Below are positions 1-8,087 of a DNA stretch of 64,000 nt, one piece after another. The stretch comes from Chitinophagaceae bacterium (GTDB lineage Bacteria > Bacteroidota > Bacteroidia > Chitinophagales > Chitinophagaceae). The stretch is from NCBI GenBank assembly GCA_019752045.1, contig JAIEMP010000003.1:434001-498000 (forward strand), given 5' to 3'. The notes beneath the pieces are model-generated. The model did not search any database. It was given only the letters and a program-made list of their open reading frames with translations, and was not told where the DNA came from. How positions within the stretch are numbered: position 1 is the stretch's first letter; each line of letters starts with the position of its first letter. Made by a program: the position numbers and the translations under genes.

Positions 1-647
1 AACGATTTGTTATCTGGTTTAAAGCCATTGCTGAAAGGAGATTTCAGTGCATATTGTTTCTTATCATGAAAATTGAGATAAGCAATCACATCTCTCGCTG
101 TGCCCATATGACTCATGGCATCCATATGGTTGGGTGTTAAACCGATTTCAATGATCCAATCGGTATACAACTGGAAATAATCAGCGGCAAGTGTGCCAAC
201 CTTTGCATCTTCTTTTAAAATAAGAATGCCTTCATGATTTGTTCCCATGCCAATTTCATCTTCGGCACAAATCATTCCATGACTTTCCACACCTCGAATC
301 TTTGCTTTTTTCATAGTCAACGGATCGCCGTTGATGGGGTAAATGGTTGTTCCAATAGTTGCTACCACTACTTTTTGTCCGACTGCAACATTAGGAGCAC
401 CGCAAACAATTTGTAAAGGATCGCCACTGCCAATATTTACTGTTGTTAAACTTAATTTATCAGCATCAGGATGTTTTACGCAGGTTAATACTTCACCTAT
501 CACCAAGCCTTTTAAACCACCTTTTATTTCTTCATATGGTTCCATACTTTCCACTTCAAGTCCAATAGAAGTGAGGATGCGGCTTAAACGTTCCGGTTCA
601 ACCTGCACAGGAAGATATTCATGCAGCCATTTATAACTGATAGTCAT
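1..647 (-). CDS. pheT: Phenylalanine-tRNA ligase beta subunit, N-terminal part (cut by window edge)
   Basis: The beta subunit of PheRS works with PheS to charge tRNA-Phe in the cytoplasm. The frame opens at an ATG read from 647 (MTISYKWLHEYL) and stays open to base 1, giving about 215 of the roughly 800 residues usual for the family. After a short N-terminal segment typical of PheT comes the EMAP/tRNA-binding OB domain (KHPDADKLS, CGAPN, KAKIRGVESHGM), followed by the GMICAEDEIG segment. An excellent Bacteroidota promoter lies 30 bases upstream. It is divergent from dnaB. Identification is firm; only the remainder of the gene is unseen. Confidence 0.95.
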   Translation of the reverse strand, partial: MTISYKWLHEYLPVQVEPERLSRILTSIGLEVESMEPYEEIKGGLKGLVIGEVLTCVKHPDADKLSLTTVNIGSGDPLQIVCGAPNVAVGQKVVVATIGTTIYPINGDPLTMKKAKIRGVESHGMICAEDEIGMGTNHEGILILKEDAKVGTLAADYFQLYTDWIIEIGLTPNHMDAMSHMGTARDVIAYLNFHDKKQYALKSPFSNGFKPDNKS

Positions 648-1212
648 TCTTTACGCTTCTTTAATTCAGAAAGCTGCAAAGATAATTCTTTGAAGGCTTG
701 CTGCACAAAGGACTTTTAATCAACAGCTGTTTAATAAGTTTAAAAAACGACCGGAAAAAAGGATAACTGAGAGGTATAATCGAAATGTTGTGTAAAAAGA
801 AAAATAAACAGCTGAAAAGATGCACTCCTGTTGATTTCAATGAAAAAAAAGAAGTCGAAAAGACAAAAAAATCCATATTGTAATCGTAGCCATGTAGCCA
901 AAAAACAGAGCGGAAATCTTTTCGCACAGCCTGTGTGGAAATACTGGAAATTACGTCGTAAAATTAATTTAAATTGAAGATAACTGATGGCTTTTGTGTG
1001 GATAGGGTGTAAAAAACGGTGGATAACCTTGGTTTGGATGTGCATAGCTATGGTAAAAATATAGGAGAGGAAATGATTTTTTTGAACGCTCCATTCCCAT
1101 TACATTCGTTCCCCTTTCGTAGGTAACAATTGCTTAACACAGCAAACCGGTTTTGCAAAGCACTACAAACGAAAAGAGTTTTCACCCAAAGCCAAAAACA
1201 GCAGGAACTACA
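648..1212. other. Divergent pheT/dnaB spacer
   Basis: This AT-rich spacer of about 565 bases separates two divergent housekeeping genes. It holds the pheT promoter (677-709). For dnaB there is only a weak candidate: TACATTCG at 1101-1108, with T-rich sequence upstream at 1075-1084. Open frames on the minus strand here are Phe/Phe-Leu-rich products of A/T runs, with no family signature, and I do not treat them as genes. Confidence 0.5.
677..709 (-). promoter_or_regulatory. Promoter for pheT
   Basis: Read on the minus strand this is TTTG, 21 bases, then TATCTTTG. That matches the Bacteroidota sigma-A consensus (TTTG at -33, TAnnTTTG at -7). The -7 box lies 30 bases before the pheT start codon. 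Confidence 0.75.
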
Positions 1213-2802
1213 ATGGATTTAACCAATCTTAATAAAGATCGTAAGTCGAAACGGAAGCCGGTGTTAGACCTTTCAACCATGGTATATGGAAAGGTGCCGC
1301 CGCAGGCAAAAGAATTAGAAGAGGCCGTACTTGGAGCAATTATGCTGGAGAAAAGTGCCTTTGATACGGTGAGTGAAATTTTAAGGCCTGAATGTTTTTA
1401 TGTAGATGCACATCAGCGCATCTTTCGTTGTATGCAGGGGCTTACAACAAAAAGTTCACCTATTGATTTGCTTACAGTAGTGGAAGAATTGAAGTTGAAA
1501 GAAGAACTGGAAATGGTGGGCGGTGCTTACTTTGTAACCCGTTTAACCAATACCGTTGTATCAACAGCAAATATTGAAGCGCATGCACGGATTATTCTGC
1601 AGAAATTTCTGCAAAGAGAACTGATCCGCATCAGCGGCGAAACCATTGGAGATGCATATGAAGAAAGCACCGATGTATTTGATCTGTTAGATGATGCTGA
1701 AAGCAAACTGTTTGAAATTACCAATAACTATCTGCGAAAGAACTTCGATTCATTTGATAATGTATTGATCAAAACCATTCAGCGTATTGAAGATCTCCGG
1801 AATAAAGATGAAGATGTTACCGGTGTGCCTTCCGGCTTTGCAACCATGGATCGTGTAACTTACGGATGGCAGCCAACGGATCTGGTGATTCTTGCAGCAC
1901 GTCCATCAGTTGGTAAAACTGCCTTTGCATTAAACCTTGCACGGAATGCAGCATTGCATCCCACCAAACCAACAGCTGTTGCTTTTTTCTCTTTAGAGAT
2001 GAGTGCATCACAATTGGTGCAACGTATTCTATCTGCCGAAAGTGAAATTATGCTGGAGAAAATCTCCCGTGGTAAACTGGAAGATCATGAAGTACAGCAG
2101 TTGTATAAAAAGGGAATTGAACGGTTAGCTAAAGCGCCTATTTATATTGATGACAGCGCCGCACTGAACATTTTTGAATTAAGAGCTAAAGCAAGAAGAC
2201 TGGTGAACAAACACAATGTAGGAATGATCCTGATTGATTACCTGCAATTGATGAGTGGTGCCAGTGGAAATAAAAATACGAACCGTGAACAGGAGATCAG
2301 CAATATTTCCCGTAACCTAAAAGGATTGGCAAAAGAATTAGGTATTCCCATCATTGCACTCTCACAGTTAAGTCGTGAAGTGGAGAAACGGAAAGAAGGA
2401 AATAAAATGCCGCAGTTAAGTGATCTCCGTGAATCCGGAGCCATTGAACAGGATGCAGATATGGTGATGTTCCTGTATCGTCCGGAATACTATGATATAA
2501 CATCGAACGAGTTTGGCGAAAGCAACCGTGGCGAAACCCATGTACGTATTGCCAAACACAGAAATGGTCAGTTGGAAACCATTAAACTGCGTGCATTGCT
2601 TCACATTCAGAAATTTGTAGAAGATGACTCTGCCGATTTTGGCGGAGGTCCTTTACCCGGCGGTCCGGGCATGTTACCGGGTGGTCCGGGAATGTTGCCG
2701 GGTGGAGGAAACTGGAAGCCTGTTGATGAAGGTGCTAAAGTATTTGTGCAGAAGGGAAGTAAGATGAACGATATGAATTTTGATGAAGAAACGCCTTTTT
2801 AG
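1213..2802 (+). CDS. dnaB: Replicative DNA helicase DnaB
   Basis: DnaB is the hexameric 5'-3' helicase at the replication fork. Residues 30-150 form the N-terminal primase-interaction domain (QAKELEEAVLGAIM) and the RecA-like domain follows. Walker A is ARPSVGKT with its lysine near residue 235. Walker B is MILIDYLQLM. Later motifs are ALSQLSREVEKR and DLRESGAIEQDADM. The C-terminal tail after the ATPase core carries a Gly/Pro/Met-rich stretch with PGGPGML twice, which is not part of the catalytic fold. I chose the ATG at 1213, preceded by AGGAA; a TTG at 1153 in the same frame would add 20 residues of poor quality. Length (529 aa) is slightly long for the family because of the tail. Confidence 0.96.
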   Translation: MDLTNLNKDRKSKRKPVLDLSTMVYGKVPPQAKELEEAVLGAIMLEKSAFDTVSEILRPECFYVDAHQRIFRCMQGLTTKSSPIDLLTVVEELKLKEELEMVGGAYFVTRLTNTVVSTANIEAHARIILQKFLQRELIRISGETIGDAYEESTDVFDLLDDAESKLFEITNNYLRKNFDSFDNVLIKTIQRIEDLRNKDEDVTGVPSGFATMDRVTYGWQPTDLVILAARPSVGKTAFALNLARNAALHPTKPTAVAFFSLEMSASQLVQRILSAESEIMLEKISRGKLEDHEVQQLYKKGIERLAKAPIYIDDSAALNIFELRAKARRLVNKHNVGMILIDYLQLMSGASGNKNTNREQEISNISRNLKGLAKELGIPIIALSQLSREVEKRKEGNKMPQLSDLRESGAIEQDADMVMFLYRPEYYDITSNEFGESNRGETHVRIAKHRNGQLETIKLRALLHIQKFVEDDSADFGGGPLPGGPGMLPGGPGMLPGGGNWKPVDEGAKVFVQKGSKMNDMNFDEETPF

Positions 2803-2836
2803 ATTTTAGATTTTAGATTGCCGATTTTAGATTTGT

Positions 2837-2867
2837 GTCCTGCTAAATTTTTGGCGGGACTTTTTTT
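2837..2867 (+). terminator. Rho-independent terminator after dnaB
   Basis: A 7-bp stem (GTCCTGC with GCGGGAC, one G-U pair) is followed by seven T residues. The T run ends at 2867, directly before the ATG of rsmE at 2868. Just upstream, GATTTTAGA is repeated three times between 2803 and 2835. Confidence 0.75.
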
Positions 2868-3626
2868 ATGGCACTACCTTTTTTTTATATTGATTCATAC
2901 GAAAGCACTTCAGCAACGTTAACGTTAAATGAAGAAACATCAAAGCATGTGGTGCAGGTATTGCGAATGAAAGAAGGCGAGCAGTTAAATCTCACCGATG
3001 GTAAAGGCAATTTATTAACTGCTGTTATCACATCGGCACATAAAAAAAACTGTGTGGTGCAGATACAGGCTGTAAGTCATCAGCCGCAAGCAGAACGAAA
3101 AGTTTCTATCGCCATTTCATTAGTAAAAAATTCCAGCCGATTCGAATGGTTTTTAGAGAAAGCCACAGAGATTGGTGTTGCTGAAATTATTCCATTGATC
3201 TGCAGCAGAACGGAGCGGCAGCATTTCCGTTACGACCGTATGAAAGGAATTGTGGTGAGTGCTATGTTGCAAAGTCAGCAAACATGGTTGCCTGTTTTGC
3301 ATGAGCCTGTAAAATTTGAAGAATATATCCGTCAGACGTCCTCTGCGGAAGAGAATGGCGTGTTGTTCCGTCCGACGGGGACGTCTGACGGATCATTGAA
3401 ACTGATTGCTCATTGTGAAGAAACACAGAAGAATTCAATTACAAATGTTCAAATTGATCAATTTGAACATTCAATTCTACTCATTGGTCCGGAAGGCGAT
3501 TTTACAAGTACTGAAATTGCCGCTGCTATAACAGCAGGTTATCAACCCGTCATGTTAGGCGAAACAAGATTGCGAACAGAAACTGCTGGAGTAGTGGGGG
3601 CAGCTTTACTTTGTATAAGTAAATAG
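2868..3626 (+). CDS. rsmE: 16S rRNA (uracil-1498-N3) methyltransferase RsmE
   Basis: RsmE is a SPOUT-class methyltransferase that makes m3U1498 in 16S rRNA. The N-terminal PUA-like part (HVVQVLRMKEGEQL, DGKG) is followed by the SPOUT domain: KNSSRFEWFLEKATEIGV, RTERQHFRYDR, LLIGPEGDFT, and the knot end LGETRLRTETAGV. The start ATG abuts the T run of the preceding terminator, so the leader is either very short or overlaps the hairpin. Residues about 154-176 (RQTSS...GTSDGS) are encoded by a 67-bp palindromic repeat inserted in frame, where I would expect the helix to run straight on to KLIAHCEE. The function call is secure. Whether the insert is tolerated is inferred from the intact frame. Confidence 0.93.
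   Translation: MALPFFYIDSYESTSATLTLNEETSKHVVQVLRMKEGEQLNLTDGKGNLLTAVITSAHKKNCVVQIQAVSHQPQAERKVSIAISLVKNSSRFEWFLEKATEIGVAEIIPLICSRTERQHFRYDRMKGIVVSAMLQSQQTWLPVLHEPVKFEEYIRQTSSAEENGVLFRPTGTSDGSLKLIAHCEETQKNSITNVQIDQFEHSILLIGPEGDFTSTEIAAAITAGYQPVMLGETRLRTETAGVVGAALLCISK
3327..3393. repeat. Palindromic repeat inside rsmE
   Basis: Perfect 15-bp inverted arms, ATCCGTCAGACGTCC and its complement, flank a 37-base centre within the rsmE frame. The CCGTCAGACG core also occurs in the nuoB-nuoC spacer at 44717-44743, so it belongs to a dispersed family. Confidence 0.8.
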
Positions 3627-3686
3627 AAGGGAGACGTTTTTCCTAACCGTGGTTCACACGGTTGAATGGGGCACCGTAAACAATAC

Positions 3687-4160
3687 TTAGTTTACAATTT
3701 TGTTGGCACAGCTGCTGCTTGCAAAAGCTTCCGGCTTGGCTTTAAATGCAAAGCCCATACCGAGGATATAACCCATGGCTTCACGCAAAGCTTCATTGCT
3801 TTTGAAATGCGGATTGGTATTAATGTCGGCATGTACTTCCATATCTACATCATACACGGTAAACAGATCACAAAGCTCATAAGCAATTTCAATACTTTTT
3901 GCAACTTCTACCAGCATGCGTTCTTTAATGGAATACTTCTGCTTAGTTTTTTCGTTATGAATAAACATAAAGCCTCCATGCCCTTCTCGTAAGAAAACAA
4001 TCACCGTTGCAAATTCAGTTTCGCTGCCTTTTACCTGGCTGTCGGTTCCAATACAAACCTTTAAACGAAACCCTTTGTTTGATTCTCTCACAATGGCTTC
4101 TCGAACTTCTTCTTTAATTGGAAGTTTGATGTGTTCACCGTTAAATCGTCTCCAGTTCAT
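3687..4160 (-). CDS. RNase H-like YkuK family protein (DUF458)
   Basis: This 157-residue protein matches the YkuK/DUF458 family, predicted to have an RNase H-like fold; its substrate is unknown. Visible family features are the early strand VCIGTDSQVKG with an acidic residue, the ERMLVEVAKSIEIAYEL helix and VYDVDMEVHADINTNPHFKSN near the middle. It is convergent with rsmE, with 60 bases between them that include a 7-bp hairpin at 3642-3660 lacking a T run. No signal peptide or membrane segment is present. Family assignment is from sequence recognition only. Confidence 0.75.
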   Translation of the reverse strand: MNWRRFNGEHIKLPIKEEVREAIVRESNKGFRLKVCIGTDSQVKGSETEFATVIVFLREGHGGFMFIHNEKTKQKYSIKERMLVEVAKSIEIAYELCDLFTVYDVDMEVHADINTNPHFKSNEALREAMGYILGMGFAFKAKPEAFASSSCANKIVN

Positions 4161-4378
4161 AAATTATTGTTTTCCTAATTTACGACTATATTTTCAGCAC
4201 TTGCAAGATTGTTGAATGAAGTGTTTATTAACAGCTGGGGATAAGCGAAGAAGACGATGGACCTCAGACGACTGTCAATAGCAGAGCTTTATGTTTGACT
4301 ATTCATCAAATATGGGTGCTGGCTATGTATTGATTTCTCTCCGCCAAATGGCGGAAGATCAAGAGGGGGTAGGGCTGT
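4161..4378. repeat. Spacer with GC hairpin repeat downstream of the CoA-binding gene
   Basis: The 218-base spacer has no gene. At 4337-4377 lies a hairpin, TCCGCCA with TGGCGGA, followed by AGAGGGGGTAGGGC. Read on the minus strand this is the GCCCTACCCCCTCT-plus-hairpin unit that also follows stop codons in the nuo operon. It starts one or two bases after the stop codon of the CoA-binding gene. Confidence 0.65.
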
Positions 4379-4741
4379 TTAATACTGACCTGTGCTCAAC
4401 AGTACAAGCGTACATGCTTCCATTAGTTGAATATTATTTTGTTGGGCCAGTTGTTTCAGCTCTTCATTTTCTGCACCGGGATTAAAAATGATACGTTTCG
4501 GTTTCAGGCTGATAATGTAATCATAATATTCTTTTTGATGTGTGGGGTTGAGATAAACAGTAACTGTATCAATATCTGTATACAAGGACTGGTCTGTTTC
4601 AATTTCTACATCGGCCACAACTGTTTTTGTACGACCGATGGAAACAACCGGATGCCCGTGATTGCGCAGACTGTTTATTGCCAAAAAACTATAGCTCTCA
4701 GGGTTTGAGGAACCACCTAAAACAAGGGTTTTCTTTTTCAT
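4379..4741 (-). CDS. CoA-binding domain protein (YccU type)
   Basis: This 120-residue single-domain Rossmann-like protein belongs to the CoA_binding_2 family. It opens with the nucleotide-binding strand and turn KKTLVLGGSSNPESYSF, then HPVVSIGRTK, the TVYLNPTHQKEYYDYI segment, IIFNPGAENEEL, and ends with EACTLVLLSTGQY, the expected C-terminal pattern with a Cys. The biological role is not established. It is preceded by a TAACTTTA -7-like box very near its start, without a clear -33. It probably forms its own transcription unit, ending in the hairpin repeat. Confidence 0.8.
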   Translation of the reverse strand: MKKKTLVLGGSSNPESYSFLAINSLRNHGHPVVSIGRTKTVVADVEIETDQSLYTDIDTVTVYLNPTHQKEYYDYIISLKPKRIIFNPGAENEELKQLAQQNNIQLMEACTLVLLSTGQY

Positions 4742-4783
4742 AAGTAAAGTTACATGTGTACTTCTGATTTCTTTTATAGCATT

Positions 4784-5224
4784 CTATATGTTCAGATAAA
4801 ATATCAGATTTGTAATAAACATCCATATAAAAATCACAGCAAACGTTACAAACAATGTATTCATCAGCACTTCGCCCACTTTAAAGATTAATTTCTTTGG
4901 TATTTCATACATGGGGTAATAAGCAAATTGTGTTATGAGCTTGCCAGTCCAGTAGGCTGCAATTAAACCGGTGATGGCTACTGCTAATCCGGTACCGTTT
5001 TTTAATTCGCTTGTAAACAGGATAGAGATAAGGCCAAATGAAAAGTTGAGTCCCTGAATATACCGCCCGTACGTTTTAGCAATTTCCTGGTTGAGTGGTT
5101 TTAGTTTTTTAATATCATTATACCAGTCAAACACATGGTGACGGATGTAAGGATATATCATAGCAGTAAACATTTGACCGATAGCACCTGTAACAATGAG
5201 CCAGTTGGGAATTTCGTATTTCAT
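4784..5224 (-). CDS. Hypothetical membrane protein, four predicted helices
   Basis: I do not recognise the family. The 146-residue product has about four hydrophobic segments (near residues 8-25, 58-72, 80-97 and 118-142). A polar loop rich in Lys and Asp (VFDWYNDIKKLKPLN) lies after the first. It follows the membrane protein at 5248-5601 with a 23-base gap on the same strand, so the two are probably co-transcribed. No catalytic motif is visible. Confidence 0.6.
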   Translation of the reverse strand: MKYEIPNWLIVTGAIGQMFTAMIYPYIRHHVFDWYNDIKKLKPLNQEIAKTYGRYIQGLNFSFGLISILFTSELKNGTGLAVAITGLIAAYWTGKLITQFAYYPMYEIPKKLIFKVGEVLMNTLFVTFAVIFIWMFITNLIFYLNI

Positions 5225-5247
5225 AAAAAAATTTCAGATGTGATATA

Positions 5248-5601
5248 TTATTTTAAATGAACAAACGCTTTGAATTTTAATGTTTGCAACTCTTTCCAGC
5301 AGATATACATATAAAACAATGCAAAGAAGGGAGCTGTGTACAACAGGAACCAGAAAGAGAAGCCCGTAGGGAAGAGTAACAACAGAATCAACACTGTCCA
5401 ATGATAATATCGCCTTGTACTTTTCTTTGCAGTAAACCAGTTGTTCAGTTCATGAATGACCATTGAGGTTACCTGCAATGCACCAACAATGAAGTAGGCA
5501 ATGAACAACAGATCGTTTTTTGGAAAAGCAATGATGCTGATGCTGAAAGAAACAATCAGTAAAAGGTTGAGGAAGATTTCCAGTTGTTTATATGTCTTCA
5601 T
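5248..5601 (-). CDS. Hypothetical membrane protein, three to four helices
   Basis: This 117-residue hydrophobic protein has segments near residues 9-25, 29-48, 66-83 and 86-102, with a basic loop (FTAKKSTRRYYHW) between the second and third. It is the first gene of a probable two-gene unit with 4784-5224 and lies downstream of the terminator at 5646-5671. The function is unknown, and I see no link to a named family. Confidence 0.6.
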   Translation of the reverse strand: MKTYKQLEIFLNLLLIVSFSISIIAFPKNDLLFIAYFIVGALQVTSMVIHELNNWFTAKKSTRRYYHWTVLILLLLFPTGFSFWFLLYTAPFFALFYMYICWKELQTLKFKAFVHLK

Positions 5602-5645
5602 TTTTAAGTATTTAAATTTTCAGAAAATAGTGAAAATATTTAATC

Positions 5646-5671
5646 TTAAAAAAGCCGAATAAGATCGGCTT
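5646..5671 (-). terminator. Terminator of the GbsR/MarR regulator gene
   Basis: On the minus strand AAGCCGA and TCGGCTT form a 7-bp stem with a 6-base loop, followed by a T-rich run. It lies 18 bases after the stop codon of the regulator at 5690. Confidence 0.8.
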
Positions 5672-5689
5672 GATTTGTTCTGCGAACGA

Positions 5690-6196
5690 TTATTTAAAGA
5701 GCTTTAATGCAGTACTTAAAAACCAATTTTCATCGCTTTTCACCACCACATCCAGCATGCTGTCTGCATGGGCACCAAATTTTTTAATTCCTGAAATGGT
5801 ATCAAGAAAAACTTTAACCTCTTTATCTTTTTTATCTCCATCCACTTTACTCAACTGATCCATCAGTTTCATCATGGGATCAAGTTCTCTTCTTTTCCGT
5901 TCTTTAATGATTTGCCTGGCTACTTTCCAGATATCTTTTTCTGCAGTGAAATATTCTTTTCGTTCTCCCTGGATCAATACACGATCTACCAATCCCCAAT
6001 CAATCAGGTCACGGATATTCATGTTCACATTACCACGACTGATGTTCAGCTGCGCCATAATATCGTCCTGTGTCAACGGATCCGGACTGATCATCAGCAA
6101 TGCATGTACCTGCGCCATGGTGCGGTTAATGCCCCAATGTGTACCCATGGCTCCCCAAGTACTGATGAATTGCTGTCTGGCTTCTGATAATTTCAT
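5690..6196 (-). CDS. GbsR/MarR family transcriptional regulator
   Basis: This 168-residue DNA-binding protein has a winged helix at residues 25-85: AQVHALLMISPDPLTQDDIMAQLNISRGNVNMNIRDLIDWGLV, then the wing RVLIQGERKEYF. The C-terminal half is helical and probably dimerises. GbsR-type proteins often repress transport or osmolyte genes; the target here is unknown. The gene is flanked by its own promoter and terminator, so it is monocistronic. It sits directly downstream of the polyketide/prenyltransferase operon on the same strand, but its own promoter argues against simple co-transcription. Confidence 0.85.
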   Translation of the reverse strand: MKLSEARQQFISTWGAMGTHWGINRTMAQVHALLMISPDPLTQDDIMAQLNISRGNVNMNIRDLIDWGLVDRVLIQGERKEYFTAEKDIWKVARQIIKERKRRELDPMMKLMDQLSKVDGDKKDKEVKVFLDTISGIKKFGAHADSMLDVVVKSDENWFLSTALKLFK

Positions 6197-6200
6197 GTGT

Positions 6201-6230
6201 CGAATTTAGTGAACAATTTCGAATTTTCAA
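6201..6230 (-). promoter_or_regulatory. Candidate promoter of the GbsR/MarR regulator
   Basis: On the minus strand TTG, 19 bases and TAAATTCG match the local variant TAnnTTCG. The -7 box ends only about five bases before the start codon, so the transcript would be leaderless or nearly so. Confidence 0.4.
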
Positions 6231-6247
6231 TAATTACTGAAAAATAA

Positions 6248-7387
6248 TTATTGAAATGGCCGGCCATGGGTTTGGCGGATGAGTGGAGTTGCAAGAAAAG
6301 GAAATAGCTGAAAGGCTTTTACAAACAGATTGGTTACGGCGCTTTTTCCAAAAAACCGTTGAATATGGCGGCCGGTTTTTAATCTCCCTGCAAATTGCTG
6401 CTGCCATACTTTTTGGTAGTTTGTTTCCATTTGTTCACGGGTAATTTGCTTTTGCAGAAATGCATGCATCTGTTCAAAAGCAAGTTTACTTCCATGCAAG
6501 GCCATGCTCATTCCATTGCCGCAAAGAGGAGTTATCATGCCTGCTGGATCTCCTATCATGAGCACATGATTTTCTACCTGCTGTTTTTGATCAAAGCTGA
6601 TTTGTGAAATGGTTAACGGAGTATGGTATAAAAATTCAGCATTGGTAAAGATTTCTTTGAGGTAAGGATTCCGATGCAGAATTTCTTTTTCCATCTGTTG
6701 AATATTATTTCCGCTCCCGGCAAGATTACGGGCAGTAGTTAAATAACACAAACAACATTTTCCATCTTCAATTTGTGAAATTCCGCAATAACCGTTTTCA
6801 AAGTTGTGCAGTGAAATCAAATCGGCCGGATAGTTGGTTTTAATATGATACTTTACACCAATATAGTTATTAAGCTTGCCCGGCTTTTGCTGTATAAATG
6901 AACGGTTCCACTTTACATCCAGATTACTGCGTTTGCCAAAACTGCCACCTGCTACTTTCGACCTTATTGTTTCAACTGAAGTTTGTATATGAAATTCATT
7001 TGCATCAAAGACAATATCATTCACTTTTGTTTCTTCAAGTACGGTAACGCCTGCTTTTTTTGCCAGTTGAAATAAACACTCATCTAACGTATACCGACTG
7101 ATTCCAAAACCACCAAGTGGCAAAGCATGTGTAAATAAATCTCCTTTGGGAGATGTTACATGCAGTTGTTTAATGATTGGCAGGTTCATGTCTTTTAACG
7201 GAACACCTAACGACTCAATAAAATTCCAGCTTTCCAAGCTGATGTATTCACCACATACTTTGTGGTAAGGATATTTTTCTTTCTCAAACAAAACCACTGC
7301 ATAGCCTGCTTTTGCAGATTGTATAGCAAGTGCCAACCCTGCCAGACCGCCACCAACAACAGCTATATCGTATACCTTATTTGTCAT
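6248..7387 (-). CDS. FAD-dependent oxidoreductase, geranylgeranyl reductase/hydroxylase-like
   Basis: This 379-residue flavoprotein belongs to the geranylgeranyl-reductase/PHBH-like group. The FAD-binding fold begins at residue 7 (IAVVGGGLAGLALA, then LFEKEKYPYHKVCGEYIS) and the second FAD motif is VLMIGDPAGMITPLCGNGMSMAL near residue 280. It is the last gene of a four-gene operon and overlaps the methyltransferase gene by 11 bases. By comparison with the Streptomyces srsABC phenolic-lipid genes (polyketide synthase, methyltransferase, flavin hydroxylase), I infer that it hydroxylates or oxidises the ring of the polyketide product. It could instead reduce a prenyl chain, as true geranylgeranyl reductases do. 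Confidence 0.8.
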   Translation of the reverse strand: MTNKVYDIAVVGGGLAGLALAIQSAKAGYAVVLFEKEKYPYHKVCGEYISLESWNFIESLGVPLKDMNLPIIKQLHVTSPKGDLFTHALPLGGFGISRYTLDECLFQLAKKAGVTVLEETKVNDIVFDANEFHIQTSVETIRSKVAGGSFGKRSNLDVKWNRSFIQQKPGKLNNYIGVKYHIKTNYPADLISLHNFENGYCGISQIEDGKCCLCYLTTARNLAGSGNNIQQMEKEILHRNPYLKEIFTNAEFLYHTPLTISQISFDQKQQVENHVLMIGDPAGMITPLCGNGMSMALHGSKLAFEQMHAFLQKQITREQMETNYQKVWQQQFAGRLKTGRHIQRFFGKSAVTNLFVKAFQLFPFLATPLIRQTHGRPFQ

Positions 7388-8087
7388 GTGTATAAATCAA
7401 GAGCCAGCGAAAGGCCCAGCACCAAAATAATTGATAATTGACAATTGATAATTGTTTAGCAATTACTGTCAGCTCGCTTTTAGTAAATCCTCTCAGCACA
7501 CTTAACGGCGCATCATTTTTCACCAGATATGAACGGGAGAATAGTTTTGTAAGAATGCTGATTGAATAATACGCAAGCGGATGACGATGCAGATCATTGA
7601 TAAAAAAACCAAGTTTCGTATTTTCTTTCATCCAGTTCAATTGTGTGTGCAATTGATCGTTTGTAAAATGATGACAGAATAAAGATGAGAAAATAATATG
7701 CGGTGTTTCATCAAACACAACTGTCATGTAATTGGATGTGATGAATCGGATGCCGTTGTTTTCTTTTCTGCTTTCTGCATAAGAAATACAATGCGGATTG
7801 ATGTCAATACCAATGAGTGTAACAGAAATATTTTTTTTTGCACACCAGTCTCTGATCACACGCAGATTATCACCGCCGCCACAACCTATTTCAGCAATGA
7901 TGTAAGAGGTAATGCCCGGTTTGTTTTTTTTGATCAGTGGTTGTAAGCCAGCGCAAGTAATAGCATGGCCGCCCAGCCATGTATTAATTGTATCCAGCTC
8001 CTGCATATTCTGTTTGATGTCTGCAAACGGAATATCATCTCTGTCGAGCAGTTCTGTTTTATATGATCGTTGAGAAAAATCAGGCAT
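7377..8087 (-). CDS. SAM-dependent methyltransferase of the type III PKS operon
   Basis: This class I methyltransferase of 236 residues carries the SAM-binding motif IAEIGCGGGDN near residues 64-74, the acidic ribose-binding strand IGIDINPHC, and SSLFCHHF as motif IV. It overlaps the polyketide synthase gene by 8 bases and the oxidoreductase gene by 11, so translation is likely coupled. The neighbours suggest O- or C-methylation of a phenolic polyketide. The codons for LSIVNYQL near the C-terminus come from a direct/inverted ATTGATAATTG repeat (7428-7456), so the tail may be recently altered. The substrate cannot be read from sequence. Confidence 0.82.
   Translation of the reverse strand: MPDFSQRSYKTELLDRDDIPFADIKQNMQELDTINTWLGGHAITCAGLQPLIKKNKPGITSYIIAEIGCGGGDNLRVIRDWCAKKNISVTLIGIDINPHCISYAESRKENNGIRFITSNYMTVVFDETPHIIFSSLFCHHFTNDQLHTQLNWMKENTKLGFFINDLHRHPLAYYSISILTKLFSRSYLVKNDAPLSVLRGFTKSELTVIAKQLSIVNYQLFWCWAFRWLLIYTHDK
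7428..7456. repeat. ATTGATAATTG repeat within the methyltransferase gene
   Basis: AATTGATAATTG occurs twice, separated by AC, giving an AT-only stretch within the coding region. The motif has the look of intergenic repeats in related genomes; here it supplies codons near the end of the methyltransferase. Confidence 0.5.

Noticed and set aside
661-1045. Two minus-strand open frames of 88-101 residues between pheT and dnaB
   Set aside because: Products are Phe/Leu-rich translations of A/T tracts, without any domain or ribosome-binding site, and one covers the pheT promoter.
3642-3660. Hairpin between rsmE and the YkuK-like gene as a terminator
   Set aside because: The 7-bp stem has no T run on either strand, so it is only a possible repeat.
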